Source of the DNA: Amoebidium appalachense
Taxonomy: Eukaryota; Ichthyosporea
Assembly: GCA_963693365.1 (NCBI GenBank)
Contig: CAVNZM010000004.1
Coordinates: 7,564,001 to 7,628,000 of the forward strand
DNA: 64,000 nucleotides
Direction: 5' to 3'
Shown here: positions 24,742 to 35,824 of the stretch, one piece after another
Position numbering within the stretch: the first letter of the stretch is position 1
How the letters are laid out: every line of letters begins with the position of its first letter
The notes under the pieces: generated by a model
The model's database searches: none
What the model saw: only the letters and a program-made list of their open reading frames with translations
What the model was told of the DNA's origin: nothing
Position numbers and translations under genes: made by a program

Positions 24742-26147
24742 AAAGAAAAACACAAAAAAGAAAAATGGAGAAGAAGAAAGCGCAAAAAGAAAAAAAGGAA
24801 AATGTCCATTCGATAGCTCAATCAACTATGCCCGAGCAGTTTGTCAGCCCCGTCCCCCCATAATGAAACCAGACGGGCTGCAAACAGTGGAACTACGCCC
24901 GTCATTGCACTGTTCTGTTCAAGAAACTTTGAAACACTAAACATTAACAGCCTTCTCTGACCGCATCCAGAGGCTAAAAACGTTAAATCTTGGCTTCCAA
25001 GTAAAGCACAACGTAAGCTCAAACCCCCTCCCCCCTCCCCCGTCTTCCTCCCTCCCCCCCCCCCCCCCCCCCGCCCCCTCCCCCCCCCCCGGGGGTCCCC
25101 CCAAAAAAAGAAAAAAAAAAACTTGAATCTTTCGAATGGAAACTAGATAAAAACCACAAAGGGGCAGAACGAAATGAGATCATTTGAAAACAGGACAACT
25201 GGTTATGAAAAAACAAGGGCAAAAACAAAGGTTGGTGCTGCGGGGAGAGGGGGCAGGGGTGGGGGGGGGAGAGGGGAGGGGAACAACCTTCGAGGGTGGG
25301 GGAAAGAGGGTGATGGAGGGGGAGGAGGTTGGAAAGAAAGAAGAAGCCTCTAAGAATATGGCCTAGCCACCGTACTTGCATTTGGCACATACAACTTACG
25401 CTGAGCTTGCGGGCAGCCTCTCTGATCTTCTCCAGCTTGCCCTCTGATATGCCCTTGATGTTCAGCAGTGCTTTCTTCGTCTGCATTTGCACACCCTGGG
25501 GCAACGCAGAAGTTAGCGCCACCTCCATGTAAACATCATGATAGACTAAGATAAACCCCCCCCCCTCCCCCCCCCCCCCCCCCCCCTTCCCCCGAATGCC
25601 TACATTCCCCCACGAAAGAAACCTTTCGCCAGTTCTTTATCTAACCCCCCCCCCCTCCCCCCCCCTCTCTTCGCCCAACGCTCCCATCCCCACCCCCCTC
25701 CCCACCCAACACCCCCCCCCCCCCTCTCTTGCAAGCTGTCATTATAATTTTACCAGTGTCTTCCCTCCCAGCCTCTCATCTGTCTGCAAGCACCTTCCAC
25801 ATACTGTGTGTCCTAAAGAACTTCCAATGGAAAAAGGTGGAGGCATTACTGCAAAACATGTAGATACATGACCCCACGCTGGAACCACGAGCCCAAGCAT
25901 GATGCTTCTCCCATTTTGCAAACACATACAAAGCGCCTCCTATCATCCCCTTTTTCTTTGGTTTTAGTCCCTGCTTGCCCTACCCTACTGGCCCAGTTTC
26001 CCTCGACCACTGCAAAAACCTTTCTTGACCCCCCCCCCCCCCCCCACCCTTTCCTTTCTCACACTAAACCACAAGAAAAACACTCCCCGCCCCCCTCCCC
26101 CCCTTGCTCTCTGCCAATTTCCGTTTCTTTCACCTTCTCCCTCCAAC

Positions 26148-26186
<39 letters not shown>

Positions 26187-26778
26187 ACACACACACACCC
26201 CTACTCTCTCTAAGCACGACCTCCGTTGTAAGTAATACCAACTTCTCTAAGGCAAACAGCAAGACATACCTTGACTGTAGCGATGCCTGCTGCCTTGAGC
26301 TTGGCTATGTCGGCTGCATTGATGCCATGTTCTTGAAGGAGGTCTATGTCTTGGATGAAGTCCTCCTGTGGCAGTTAAGTGCACGTTAGGCCAGTTTTGC
26401 CATTGTTTTTCGTTGCCTCGATTCAAGACGAAAAGTTTTGCGTGCTCGAGGCTCAAATGAAGAAGCGAGTTGAGTCAAGGGGGAGTGGGAGGGGGAGGGG
26501 AGGAAGGGGGGAAAGGGAGGGAGGGGAGGAGAGGACCGGGGCGGGGGGTGGGGGGGGGGACAGATAATAGCTTCTTGAATCATTCACGAATCATTCACTA
26601 TGCAAGGCGTCATGAAAGACATTTTGAAGAGACAGAGGGAAGCCTCGACAAAACAGCAAGACAAAAGTCAAGAAAAAGCAAGTTCCCAGGATTGGTGTTG
26701 TACCTCTTCGCCATACTCCATAGCATCATTGATGTCCGAGACCACTTGGTCGTTGGCTGCTTCATCTATGCTTGCCAT
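19390..26778 (-). CDS. DMC1: Meiotic recombinase DMC1 (12 exons, complete)
   Basis: Exons in coding order: 26778-26704, 26365-26270, 25495-25400, 24419-24323, 23744-23588, 23072-22980, 22210-22138, 21696-21632, 21132-21051, 20449-20389, 19911-19864, 19496-19390. They total 1,050 bp, or 349 aa, with every junction in phase and GT-AG. DMC1 forms the filament that pairs homologous chromosomes in meiosis. Visible parts are a helix-hairpin-helix ([19 protein letters not shown]), the FxxA polymerisation motif (GFITA), Walker A GEFRTGKT, Walker B VFKLLIVDSIMA and loop 2 [33 protein letters not shown] and MTADPGA are DMC1 forms; RAD51 has [20 protein letters not shown] and lacks MTADPGA. Small departures are GRAETR for GRGETR and HASTVR for HASTTR. 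Length fits the family. Confidence 0.95.
20633..21345. repeat. Repeats in two neighbouring DMC1 introns
   Basis: GT tracts at 20633-20686 and 20953-21014 and G runs at 20688-20715 and 21297-21344. The first GT block and the G run beside it lie in the intron 20450-21050. The exon 21051-21132 stands between these blocks and is free of repeats. Confidence 0.9.
22247..22352. repeat. (GT)n(GC)n tract in a DMC1 intron
   Basis: About 88 bases of GT run directly into ACGCGCGCGCGCGCGCG, then a G-rich stretch. It lies 37 bp from the exon boundary at 22210. Confidence 0.9.
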
Positions 26779-27915
26779 TCTGCAGCAGGGGAGAATGTCA
26801 ATTTTTGTAGGCATACGCAGGGGAAAGGAAAAGACAGACTGGAAGAAAGACCAGCACACAAATGACAGAGTGAAGCGGAAAGGGAAGCATGTGATCCCAT
26901 GTTGATGCAAATGCTGAGGTGACAGAAGAAGAAAAACCTCGCCATTAACAAAAAGGAAACCAAGAAGGAAGCAGCAAGCTTACTGGTTTATCTTTTTGAG
27001 CGATGATTCGAGACTAGGCTTCGGGTCGTTGCTTCTTGTGTTCTCGCTTGTTTCAGCACCCCGGCGAACTTTTATCGTTGAAGCTATGTATATAGATCTG
27101 GAAGTGCTGCCTTACACTCTCTCACTTGTAATCTCGTGTCCTAATTCCGTTACTAAGTATCCCCTTGCCCTTTACTTTTTAATATGCTACCTTTTTCCTG
27201 AACTAGCTTTTTTGTGCCTAACTAAGGGATAGTGTGTGTAGCGACTCTGCCAGGTTTGCATTCAACTTGAAAGGTTTCACTTGGGCAAAAAAAAAAGAGC
27301 GTTTGCCTGAATTGTGATATCAGGATTCTTCCCGCCATGCATGATTATAAGCGAATCAAAGCGCAGTTCACATGTAAAAAAAGAGCCAATAAGAAATGCG
27401 GCCAGGCTCACGTCACTGAGCCTTCGGGAGATGGGTCACCTCTCCGCCAATAGCCATGACTACGCCAGACTAGTCAGGAATAGCAGTCACGACAAGTCAG
27501 GAATAGTCAGGGATATCGATAATTTAGTAGGGATTTATAGTGAAACTTGGAGCTGGCTTCCCGACTTAACCAGATTAGTCCGATGTAATCGCGACCAGTC
27601 GCGACTAGTCGTGTCGGGACTATTACGGTCAGTCTGACTGTTCTATTATTATGATGCAATACACATGTACCTACTATAATGCTTGAATGAACTAAGCGCA
27701 GCTATGTCCGGACTGGTCGGGACTGGTCAGGACTGGTCGGGAGTGCATATGCCATGTGCACGTATTGGTGTGTAGTGGGCACCGGTCCCACACTTGAAAA
27801 CAGAAGCTGGCGTGTCTACTATTTGCTACCCAGCTGCCTCAGCTGGCTGCTTGCTGTTCTACATTAATACATTATCACATTACAACATTAACATTACGTT
27901 AGGTGGCCCCCAGCT

Positions 27916-27952
<37 letters not shown>

Positions 27953-28072
27953 TTGTGGGCAAATCATCCAATCTGTTCACAATCGGGTTACTCGGCTTAG
28001 TCTGTAGTAATCTGGTTAATATCTGGCTGTATACTACTAGTAGGGGGTCCATTCAGATAAGTCCGACTACCC
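26779..28072. other. DMC1 upstream region with GACTGGTC-like short repeats
   Basis: The first 600 bp upstream of the DMC1 start contain CCAAT-type boxes (for example GAGCCAATAAG at 27384 and GCCAATAGCC at 27447) and no gene. From about 27460 to 27750 the sequence is full of variants of GACTGGTC, GACTAGTC and GTCAGGAATAG. A clean run of three to four 10-bp units (GGACTGGTCG) lies at 27709-27743. A G run occupies 27917-27951. Confidence 0.6.
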
Positions 28073-28082
28073 AGGTTAGTCT

Positions 28083-28528
28083 TTTTTTTTCTTTTGACTG
28101 GATTTATTCGACGGAAAGATATGCAAGTATGCACGGCATACTGAGAAGACAATAAAAACTTCACGGGTTATCCAGTAACAAGTGTATTAGTACTGAGATA
28201 CACTGTGTGAAAATCATATAAAATACTCAATGTAACGACCAACAGAATTCAACAAAAAGTCTAAAGTGTTCACATTGCCAGCTAGTGTAGCAGACACCCG
28301 TAGGGAAAGAGGTAAAACGCGACATAAAAACTCACACCTATCAACATGCTTGCGATTAAAAAGTTCAGCACAAAGGTGGCACCAGCGGCGATGAAAACAA
28401 GAATTACAGCGCCACTGCACAACTTCCCAGGCAATATCAACCATCAGAGCACCATACAGACTTATCTACTAGGGTGGTATCCATACGTACAGCAGGAGAA
28501 ATGTATCCTGCCAAAGCTCCCAAAAAGC
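28083..28528 (-). mobile_element. Truncated LINE copy with target duplication
   Basis: Intact version of the fragment split at 4.0-6.2 kb, with its A-rich tail seen as the T run at 28083-28090. It is bounded by a direct duplication, AGGTTAGTCT, at 28073-28082 and 28529-28538. On the minus strand it encodes about 76 residues from GTG 28444, including CNSCFHRRWCHLCAELFNRK and HVDRCEFLC, a Cys/His cluster, and NTLDFLLNSVGRYIEYF before the stop. That ending resembles the C-terminus of the open LINE frame at 29001 (NILDFILNTRNYDLF). It is 5'-truncated, as is usual after target-primed reverse transcription. Confidence 0.9.
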
Positions 28529-28845
28529 AGGTTAGTCTGCACTATCTGGTATCTGGAAATGTTCCAAGCCTAATCTGAAAAGTCCGATCGTAACTATGCA
28601 GAATAAACTTGACGAGTCGGACTAAGATCACAAAAATACGGTGTATATACCCGGGGTTTACGCTGTTTACTCGAGGCAAAGAGAACCAGTCTCAGGTATG
28701 GGGGGGGGGTTTTGCTCGGAATATCCCCTCAGCGGTATATCATGATCACGTACATAGATGTCGGGTGGTGACTATATATCAGGGTTTACTTTCTCTACGA
28801 GACACCATAAAGACTACAAGGAGAAATCAATTAGTTGGGGTTCCC

Positions 28846-28846
28846 C

Positions 28847-28886
<40 letters not shown>
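28846..28886 (-). other. Poly-A tail of a LINE (T run on plus strand)
   Basis: A pure T run of about 36 bases (28850-28885) downstream of the minus-strand LINE frame, separated from it by a (GT)n tract at 28921-28993. It probably marks the 3' end of the LINE at 29001-31568. Confidence 0.65.
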
Positions 28887-28889
<3 letters not shown>

Positions 28890-28921
28890 GGGCTCCCCTC
28901 GGGACACTCGGTATCAGCTGG

Positions 28922-28980
<59 letters not shown>

Positions 28981-29000
28981 TGTGTGTGTGTGCGCGTGCG

Positions 29001-31568
29001 CTATAATTTTGTAGTGATGTGTTTCTCAAGCCAATCAATACATCTAATAAACAGGTCGTAGTTACGCGTGTTTAGTATAAAATCAAGGATGTTGTAATTT
29101 ACAGGTAGGCTATCTTTCTGGGTGTCTGTTGTGAATGTGACGTGTGTGTGTTGCGGTATTATGTGGTCTATCAAACTACATTTGGCGATACATGACCGGT
29201 TAAACTGGTGTGTGTGTGTGTTGTTTGGGCATGCAAATGATGCCACCTTATACTTATTAGATCTCCACTGTATAGCACGTGTACAGTAAAAGCGTGGTAA
29301 TTGATCAATAATACCATCAGCTAGAGAAAGACCAGTTCTACAGGAAGGTAATATGTATTTAGGTGTTATACACTTGCGAGTGCCATATTTGGCAATATGG
29401 TTGAGGCGGTCAGTATATATAAAACGAGACATAAGGCTTAGTTTTTCAAGGTGTATGCTTTCATCGGGTCTAGTGTCGTGTGGTATCTTTTTCCATTTGT
29501 TATATTGCGTGATTATCTTGTGATTGTGTACATGTTTAACAAGTAAGTGGCAGTCCAAAGTCACACACACACTATTGCGGGGTTTATTTGTATTTGTGCC
29601 CAGGGGAGAAGGGGAGAGAGAGGGGAGGAAAGAGGGGAGAGGTGAGGAGGGGACAGGTCGGATAGAGAAGAGAGGGTGGGAGGGCAAATACTTCTTTAAG
29701 CGGCTTATGTGCTTATTGAATTTCAGCGCGAGATAGGATACTCTAGCAGCTATTGGGACCAGACCATATATCGAGAGCGTTACAGGCCCAGGTTTACAAC
29801 AGTTGTTAGATAGAAAGGAGGCAACTTCTGCTTCAAGGAAATTTGCCAGGGGTTTAAGCGCTCTAGTTCTCTCTTTCTTGATCCAAGCGGCGAGAAGGGG
29901 TAAACCATATTCACATGCCGGGAAGACAAAAGTGCGAATAAATGTAAGTCTAATAGAAGGATGGAGGGGTGTGTCTTTAAAAATATTAGCCGAGAAGAAA
30001 GCTAACCGCTTACGAGCCAACTCTACCCTCTTTTCGACCATATGGGGAAACATAACACCAACAGAATCAACCGGAACACCAAGATATTTGTATTCTGGAA
30101 CTATAGGTACAGGTTTAGATGATAATGTAAATGTGTGTAAATTGTTAGCTATATCAGGTACAAGAACACCACATTTGTCTATGTTAAGGATCATAAGGTT
30201 TGCCTTGCACCACTCTGACACTACATCGAACAATCTTTGCAGGCGTCTAGGGGTACGGGCAAGGAGGGACAGATCATCAGCATAGAGAAGTGCAGGCGGA
30301 AAGTTATTAATAGGGTCATCGTTTTCGGCGTAAATCTTGACAGCCAAATCATCTATAAATAGGTTAAACAAAAAGGGGCTAAGCAATGAACCCTGCAAGA
30401 GACCTCTAGTACGAGCAAAACCATATGAAAGATGCCCATTAACCACAGCTCTACCATAGGTTTGAGACAAGAGTGCTTCTAACAGAACACCAATGCAGTG
30501 TGGTACACCCCGTGCAGCAAGCTTTTCCCATAGGAGACCAGGGGAGACAGAATCGTAAGCAGTTTTCCAATCAATAAAGCCAACATATTGTGCACCAACT
30601 TGCATAGAATCGTGCAGTGCCATTATTTGAACATAACATGAATTGTTTTTACGAAAAGCGGATTGGCATGGGTGTATGTGAAGAATAGATTGAAACCTAG
30701 GGTGATGTGCAAATAACCTAAGTAAGCAAGCTTCAAAGAATCTACGAACAACCTGGGTTAGTGTAATGGGGCGAAAGGATGATATGGGGCCCTCAGAGTC
30801 CTTCTTAACTATGGGGATCACTAAGGTATCTAACCAAGATGACGGGACATGTCCACATTTAACACACCAAGAAAAGAGAGAGCTTAACATGATAGTAAGA
30901 TCAGGTTTAATAGCACGATCACTTTCCTTTTGTGGGTAGGAGGGAACAAGGATTTTAAGAAACCCAGCAGGGAGTCCATCAGGTCCACAAGACTTACTAG
31001 AGCTATAACTAGATATCACAGACCATATGGCATCGGGACTGAAAAAGGGGAGGATCGATTCTATGGGGATAGATGGGTCTACAGGCCACACAATAGGTTT
31101 CTGAGCGGGGGTCCTATCTTTAAACAGTTCCGAGAAATACTTATCAGAGTCTATGAGGGGGTCTCCAGTGGTATCACCAATAATACGAGCAGGGGGGCCA
31201 AATCGATTCATACTAGCAAGCCGGCGCAAGCTTTCCTTTTGAGACAGGGGTTCACCTAGTCTAGCGGGAGTGGTGTTTGGTAACAAGAGAGCATCGGGAT
31301 ATTCCTTCCTACCACCGCCAGCATAATCACCGAGATCTATCAAATCATCAACAATAAAGTTAGTGCATGTATCTAGTACGAGATGTGAATCTGGCCTGGC
31401 TTGTGCAGATTCTAATAGGCGCATATATATAGGGTGTTTCGTAGCATAGCATACACATACATCGACTCTACCCCACTGTGACTTAAGCTGGGATAGACGG
31501 AGGCGAAAGGTGGGAGGAGGACGCGTTTTAGACACGTTGGGTAACGTTACTCTGACGGAGCCGACCAA
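29001..31568 (-). CDS. LINE reverse transcriptase, long open frame
   Basis: Uninterrupted frame of 855 codons encoding the polymerase of a non-LTR retrotransposon, which copies its own RNA into DNA at a nicked target. In order: SKSCGPDGLPAGFLK near residue 190 (the region before the fingers), FIDWKTAYDSV (motif A), GLLQGSLLSPFLFNLFIDDL (motif B), LLYADDLSLLA with catalytic YADD near residue 430 (motif C), then YKYLGVP and FEYGLP-type blocks. The tail has a Cys/His group (FACPNNTHTHQF, SCIAKC). No endonuclease domain lies in this frame, so the copy is probably 5'-truncated, or the endonuclease is encoded separately. The first residue given is a GTG or ATG of convenience, not a proven start. 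The lack of stops suggests recent activity. Confidence 0.9.
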   Translation of the reverse strand: MVGSVRVTLPNVSKTRPPPTFRLRLSQLKSQWGRVDVCVCYATKHPIYMRLLESAQARPDSHLVLDTCTNFIVDDLIDLGDYAGGGRKEYPDALLLPNTTPARLGEPLSQKESLRRLASMNRFGPPARIIGDTTGDPLIDSDKYFSELFKDRTPAQKPIVWPVDPSIPIESILPFFSPDAIWSVISSYSSSKSCGPDGLPAGFLKILVPSYPQKESDRAIKPDLTIMLSSLFSWCVKCGHVPSSWLDTLVIPIVKKDSEGPISSFRPITLTQVVRRFFEACLLRLFAHHPRFQSILHIHPCQSAFRKNNSCYVQIMALHDSMQVGAQYVGFIDWKTAYDSVSPGLLWEKLAARGVPHCIGVLLEALLSQTYGRAVVNGHLSYGFARTRGLLQGSLLSPFLFNLFIDDLAVKIYAENDDPINNFPPALLYADDLSLLARTPRRLQRLFDVVSEWCKANLMILNIDKCGVLVPDIANNLHTFTLSSKPVPIVPEYKYLGVPVDSVGVMFPHMVEKRVELARKRLAFFSANIFKDTPLHPSIRLTFIRTFVFPACEYGLPLLAAWIKKERTRALKPLANFLEAEVASFLSNNCCKPGPVTLSIYGLVPIAARVSYLALKFNKHISRLKKYLPSHPLFSIRPVPSSPLPSFLPSLSPSPLGTNTNKPRNSVCVTLDCHLLVKHVHNHKIITQYNKWKKIPHDTRPDESIHLEKLSLMSRFIYTDRLNHIAKYGTRKCITPKYILPSCRTGLSLADGIIDQLPRFYCTRAIQWRSNKYKVASFACPNNTHTHQFNRSCIAKCSLIDHIIPQHTHVTFTTDTQKDSLPVNYNILDFILNTRNYDLFIRCIDWLEKHITTKL

Positions 31569-31681
31569 TCAAATCTAGCCTAACTATTCCTGTCCATGAG
31601 GCCCTACCAATGAGCGATCGGTCCAAACTCCCTTTCGCATGATCTAACATGATCTTTGCACGATAAAAAGCCTGAATATAC

Positions 31682-31832
31682 CGAGTATTTATATGATGTT
31701 CACACAGTGTTCAGGTATCTCAGTATGCACTTGTTACTGGCTAACTCGTGAAGTTTTTATTGTCCTCTCAGTATGCCGTGCATACTTGCATATCTTTCCG
31801 TCGAATAAATCCAGTCAAAAGAAAAAAACAAA
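31682..31832 (+). mobile_element. Short LINE 3'-end copy
   Basis: About 150 bp of the same tail as at 4.0-6.2 kb and 28.1 kb, here on the plus strand. It runs from GAGTATTTATATGATG through CATATCTTTCCGTCGAATAAATCCAGTC to an A-rich end. It lacks the coding part. It is inverted relative to the copy at 28083-28528, with the long reverse-transcriptase frame between them. Confidence 0.85.
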
Positions 31833-32850
31833 AATATTCCAACGTGACCCTGGACAAGCGAATGACTGATACCGACTAGTCGGGACTGACCGGGACTGAT
31901 CATGCCACGGGGTTGCAGAAGGGGCTAATCTCGACTACGCTCAGTCGGTGGAATGGCGCTTACGCCTTCGGTCACTGGGGCCTGGGCCCGTGAGTCGTGA
32001 CCAGCCACACCGGCAAGATGCGTTTTGATTATAGCCTTGCAAAAAATATTTATGCTTTTCCCCCAATAAATAATTGTCGTGTTATGTTCTTTTTTATGCT
32101 TCAGGGGGACCAACATTTCTCTCCGCTTGGTGGGAACTGTGTATCATGACTTACCGTAACCGTTGTAACGTGAGGACGGGCCCACACCACGTGTCGTACA
32201 TGCGGCCCGGTACAGCCGCGCGAGCACCTGAACTTCCATGAACAGATGATCAAAGAGATCAGCTGCTTGAAAGCCCATTTGAATTTTGCCACTCGGTATT
32301 ATAGAGCTATTAACCACATGAAAAATATTTAGTATCAAAGTGGTCCCTTTTTCAACTGGTATAACAATACCAATTCCTCCCTCCTTCTGACGATGTGAGA
32401 ATGATCTATATTGCTGGTATGCAGCAATAAACCATATTTGGGTATTCATAATTGGGATGGGAGCCAATCATAGTAGTTCGTGACGACAAACTTCCGTGAG
32501 CCACGCATTTTGTGATTGGTTAGTTGGAGGCGTGTAGTGATTATGTATTCGGCCGTTTTGGCTCAGTCGAAAATTTTGGGCCGCGCTCGTTTCAAGCCCC
32601 AGCCACCGGCCTGATGCCCAATAACTATAGGACTGCATTTCAAATTGATTAGAAAATTATTATGTGCTCATAACTACTATGAATAATTTTTCAAAAGAAA
32701 ATCGAACATTTTTTCTTGTGTCAATGTTCGGTCAGTCCGGCGGCGTTTGTTTGAAGCCGTAACTGCGTGATCATGTTACGTTACCCCAACGATCTTGATA
32801 TTCATTTACCCTCTTCCTCGTTTTTGATTGGTGACTTGCAGGGGAGATTG
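31833..32850. other. Intergenic region upstream of the coiled-coil gene
   Basis: It begins with GACTAGTCGGGACTG repeats (31876-31896) like those at 27.5 kb, so that repeat block may once have been continuous across the LINE. Otherwise it is unique DNA with CCAAT-type boxes near 32463 and 32514. No gene recognised. Confidence 0.5.
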
Positions 32851-32852
32851 GC

Positions 32853-33036
32853 ATATATAAAGACGAACAGCCACATGGTCCGCAGTTTCCATTCACATCA
32901 TCGTCAGTTTTGGACTTTTAGTATGTCTGTTGGTTCGTTTTGACATCGGGGGCTCAATCGATTACATTTCGATCATTTTTGGCTTTTTTACATTCAGCTC
33001 TTCACGTCTGTTTATTTTAACACACACTCTTTCTAG
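32853..33036 (+). promoter_or_regulatory. TATA box and 5' UTR intron of the coiled-coil gene
   Basis: CATATATAAAG at 32852-32862 fits a TATA box. About 60 bp downstream a donor GTATGT at 32921 pairs with the acceptor TTTCTAG ending at 33036, 10 bp before the ATG at 33047. This implies a 116-bp intron in the leader. Confidence 0.55.
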
Positions 33037-33046
33037 GCCGAAGAAA

Positions 33047-34194
33047 ATGGCCCCACGGCTGCCTAAATCCGGCATGTTTGCCAGTCAAAACATCAGTGAG
33101 GGGATTCATGAGAACCCCATGGCACAATCATCCACATCCATTTCCCCTAGCAGCAGCAGTATGACTCTAAAGAAAGCATTATCTATCACTTCATTCAAAC
33201 GCCGTCTTTCCAAATCCTCGAGCTCGGGAAAAGCGTCCATGTGCAGCGACTCCTACTCCTTCTCCCAACACAACAACACGTCACAGATTGCAGATGACTT
33301 CTTCCCCGATCCCACTCTGGCCATGGCCGACCCTGCCAGCTTCTCCACCACGACCATGCACGACCCCTTTGCATCCACAACATCCATTCGCACAACACAA
33401 ACACAGTTGTCTCGCTCCGTGAGCACACTCTCTCGCGTGGAGTCGGGCCACAGGGAGCGCCGCCGTAGCGCCAGCCAGAAAGTGAGCTACGCGGATGTTG
33501 AAAAGGCACTTCAGATGCGTGATATTGAGATGTTGAACCGCACACGCGCAGAGAGGCGGCTTTCCGAGGCACACAGTGAGATGGTGGCCATCTCGGCACG
33601 CGGGGAGAGGTTAATGCAGCAGGTGGAGGAGACACGTACGGCCATGGAGCAGATGCAGAGGCAGCTGGGGGAGATGAAGATCCAGCTCGACCAGGAGAAG
33701 AGGGCTCTTGCCGACGTCGAGATGCGCGCAAAGATGGTGAGTGCGTGATACTTTTCACTCTTTGCATTGGCCTTGTAAATATTGTGGGTTAACGCCTGTG
33801 AGGCGAAAGGAAGGGGTGATGGCTTGGGAAGAAGTGAAAACGGAATATATTCTGAGGTTGTGTTAATGAATGGATATTGTGGGGGTCCCGGAGCCAAAAG
33901 GGAATGTGTATTTCTCGCTCGAGATCACTAAAACCCATCGTGTACCCGACTAACTGTTTGTTTGTTTTGCTACAGGCCGAGCAAGCCGCGGAAGAAGAAC
34001 GAGCGGCCGCAGACAAGGTGTACATGATGTACGTGTCGTTGGCGTTTGAGCACTCCTCCCTTAAGATGACCTTGGCCGATATCGTGCACCAATCAGAGGA
34101 GGATTTAAGGGCGGATGCGGCACAACACGGCGTCATAACCTTCCCACCACCGCCATTGGCTTCGGCCGAGTCGGAGTTGGAGATTTTTGGATAG
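33047..34194 (+). CDS. Ser-rich coiled-coil protein, family unknown
   Basis: Exons 33047-33736 and 33976-34194, donor GTGAGT, acceptor GCTACAG, phase 0, 302 aa. ATG 33047 (AAAATGG) is chosen because it follows an apparent leader-intron acceptor; the frame is open further upstream to 32930. Residues 1-150 are Ser/Thr-rich with basic patches (FKRRLSKSSSS, RERRRSAS) that look like phosphorylation sites. Residues about 155-250 form one long heptad-like coiled coil (ERLMQQVEETRTAMEQMQRQ and QLDQEKRALADVE) that crosses the intron. The tail has a hydrophobic helix-like stretch (VYMMYVSLAFEHSSLKMTL) and a short proline run, ending LEIFG. Probably a cytoskeletal or scaffold protein, but I recognise no family. 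Confidence 0.85.
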
Positions 34195-35256
34195 ATGGAT
34201 AAAAACAGGAGTGAGGGGGGGATTTTGTGCCAACCACGGAGGCATATTAGGTGATTGGTGGAAATGGGTGGTGAACGTCGGGAGCGACGAGAATGAAGGA
34301 ACAAACAGCGGAGTGGCTCGATTGACACGGCTGTTGACAGAGTGCCACGGCAACTATCACAGCCTTGACATTTTTCTCTTTTAGATGGTTCTGAAAGTGC
34401 CATTTTTATCGTTTAGATGGTTCTGAAAGTTTATGTTTTTACGGCTCAGAACTTTGCTTTTGAAGTGCCAAATGGTAGGAAACCGGATTGCATGGTTCTG
34501 TAGTAGAAAGGTGGCTAGGCGGCCACCTATTTAGTATACTTTTTTTTTTTTTTTGCGTACGAAACAACCCACTAAACGTTCACAATGTTCGATTTCTACG
34601 TTTCATCTCCGTGACCTCATGTCCCATAATTAAACCTAACTTTACTCGTGTTCTACTAGTTTGTATTCGTTTTTCCGACTGGTATTTTTCCTTATTCACC
34701 ATTGTAGTTTCCGGGCCTCCGTATGATTTTTGCTTTTCGTGCCTGGCCACCCACAGAATTTCCTAACACACTCGTACTTTTGGTATCAAATTTAGATGAA
34801 CAAACCTATCCGTTTTTCTCACGTTTTCCTCCCGTGTATTATTACAACCTTTGTTGTTGAACACACACAGAAACACGCACAACACACATGAACAATGTTG
34901 CGAAAAATTAGGAAGTTCCTTACAGTGTAGTTTGGCGGCAGTGTGGGCAGTACTGGGTCCCAAAAACAAAAACAGACCCAGTTTAAGGGGAGACTCACTG
35001 TGTGGTCATTTCGTTAGGCACAAACGCAAGTGCCTTTGTAGCATATATGGACCGGTCTGTTCGTAACAGGCCGTGGCCTAACGGGTTTAGTCGCCCAGGC
35101 CGGAGTAAAAATGTTGTCCCCCATCATTGCCCATCGTGTCTCTCTTTTCCTCCCGAACGATTTCACACAGAAAAACAGCTCTTGGGCTCAAACCCCTCAA
35201 AGCGTTATCAATGGTTATGCTTGTCACTAGTGTCCACAACAAGCATATGACGCTGC

Positions 35257-35291
<35 letters not shown>

Positions 35292-35783
35292 CCGCCCCGC
35301 CCCCCAAACACACACGCACACACACGCACACACACACCAATTGCTCCCCACTTTCATTCTCTCTATCCCTGTTTCCGTGCACAACCATACCCACACATGC
35401 TCGTCCTGTACATCCCGTCGCATGCAGGGTAGACCCTTCGAAGGTAGCATCCGCATGCACCTATGTCGACTGAACTAAATGCCGTCAAAATCACACATGT
35501 ACAAACTACAACATTTTTTTCAAGATTTCCAAACTGTTACATAGTTCGTAAACACCAGAATTTTGTTCAAACCTCCCCCCCCCCCCCCCCCCCCCCCTCT
35601 CCTTGCCCGTCCGCCCGCCCTCCCGCTCCCCCGCCCACCTGCATGCCTGCCCACGGGTGCCCCTGCCACCTCCCGGAATGTTTCTAATGTTAGTGTGTAT
35701 GGTCTTTTTGCAGGTTTACCCTTCTGTGTTGTCCGTGACGGTCGAGCTTGTAATGTACATGTACTTTGTACTCTACAACACAT

Positions 35784-35824
<41 letters not shown>

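Noticed and set aside
19390-26778. RAD51 rather than DMC1
   Set aside because: [17 protein letters not shown] and NQMTADPGA are DMC1-type; RAD51 has DSATALYR and lacks MTADPGA.
28083-31832. The inverted LINE tails at 28.1 and 31.7 kb as terminal inverted repeats of one DNA transposon
   Set aside because: The left copy has its own target duplication and A-rich tail and so is an independent retroposition; the right copy is shorter and also ends in an A tail.
33195-33767. 190-codon minus-strand frame opposite the coiled-coil gene
   Set aside because: Arg/Ser/Pro-rich shadow of the plus-strand exon, with no motif and no plausible splice structure.
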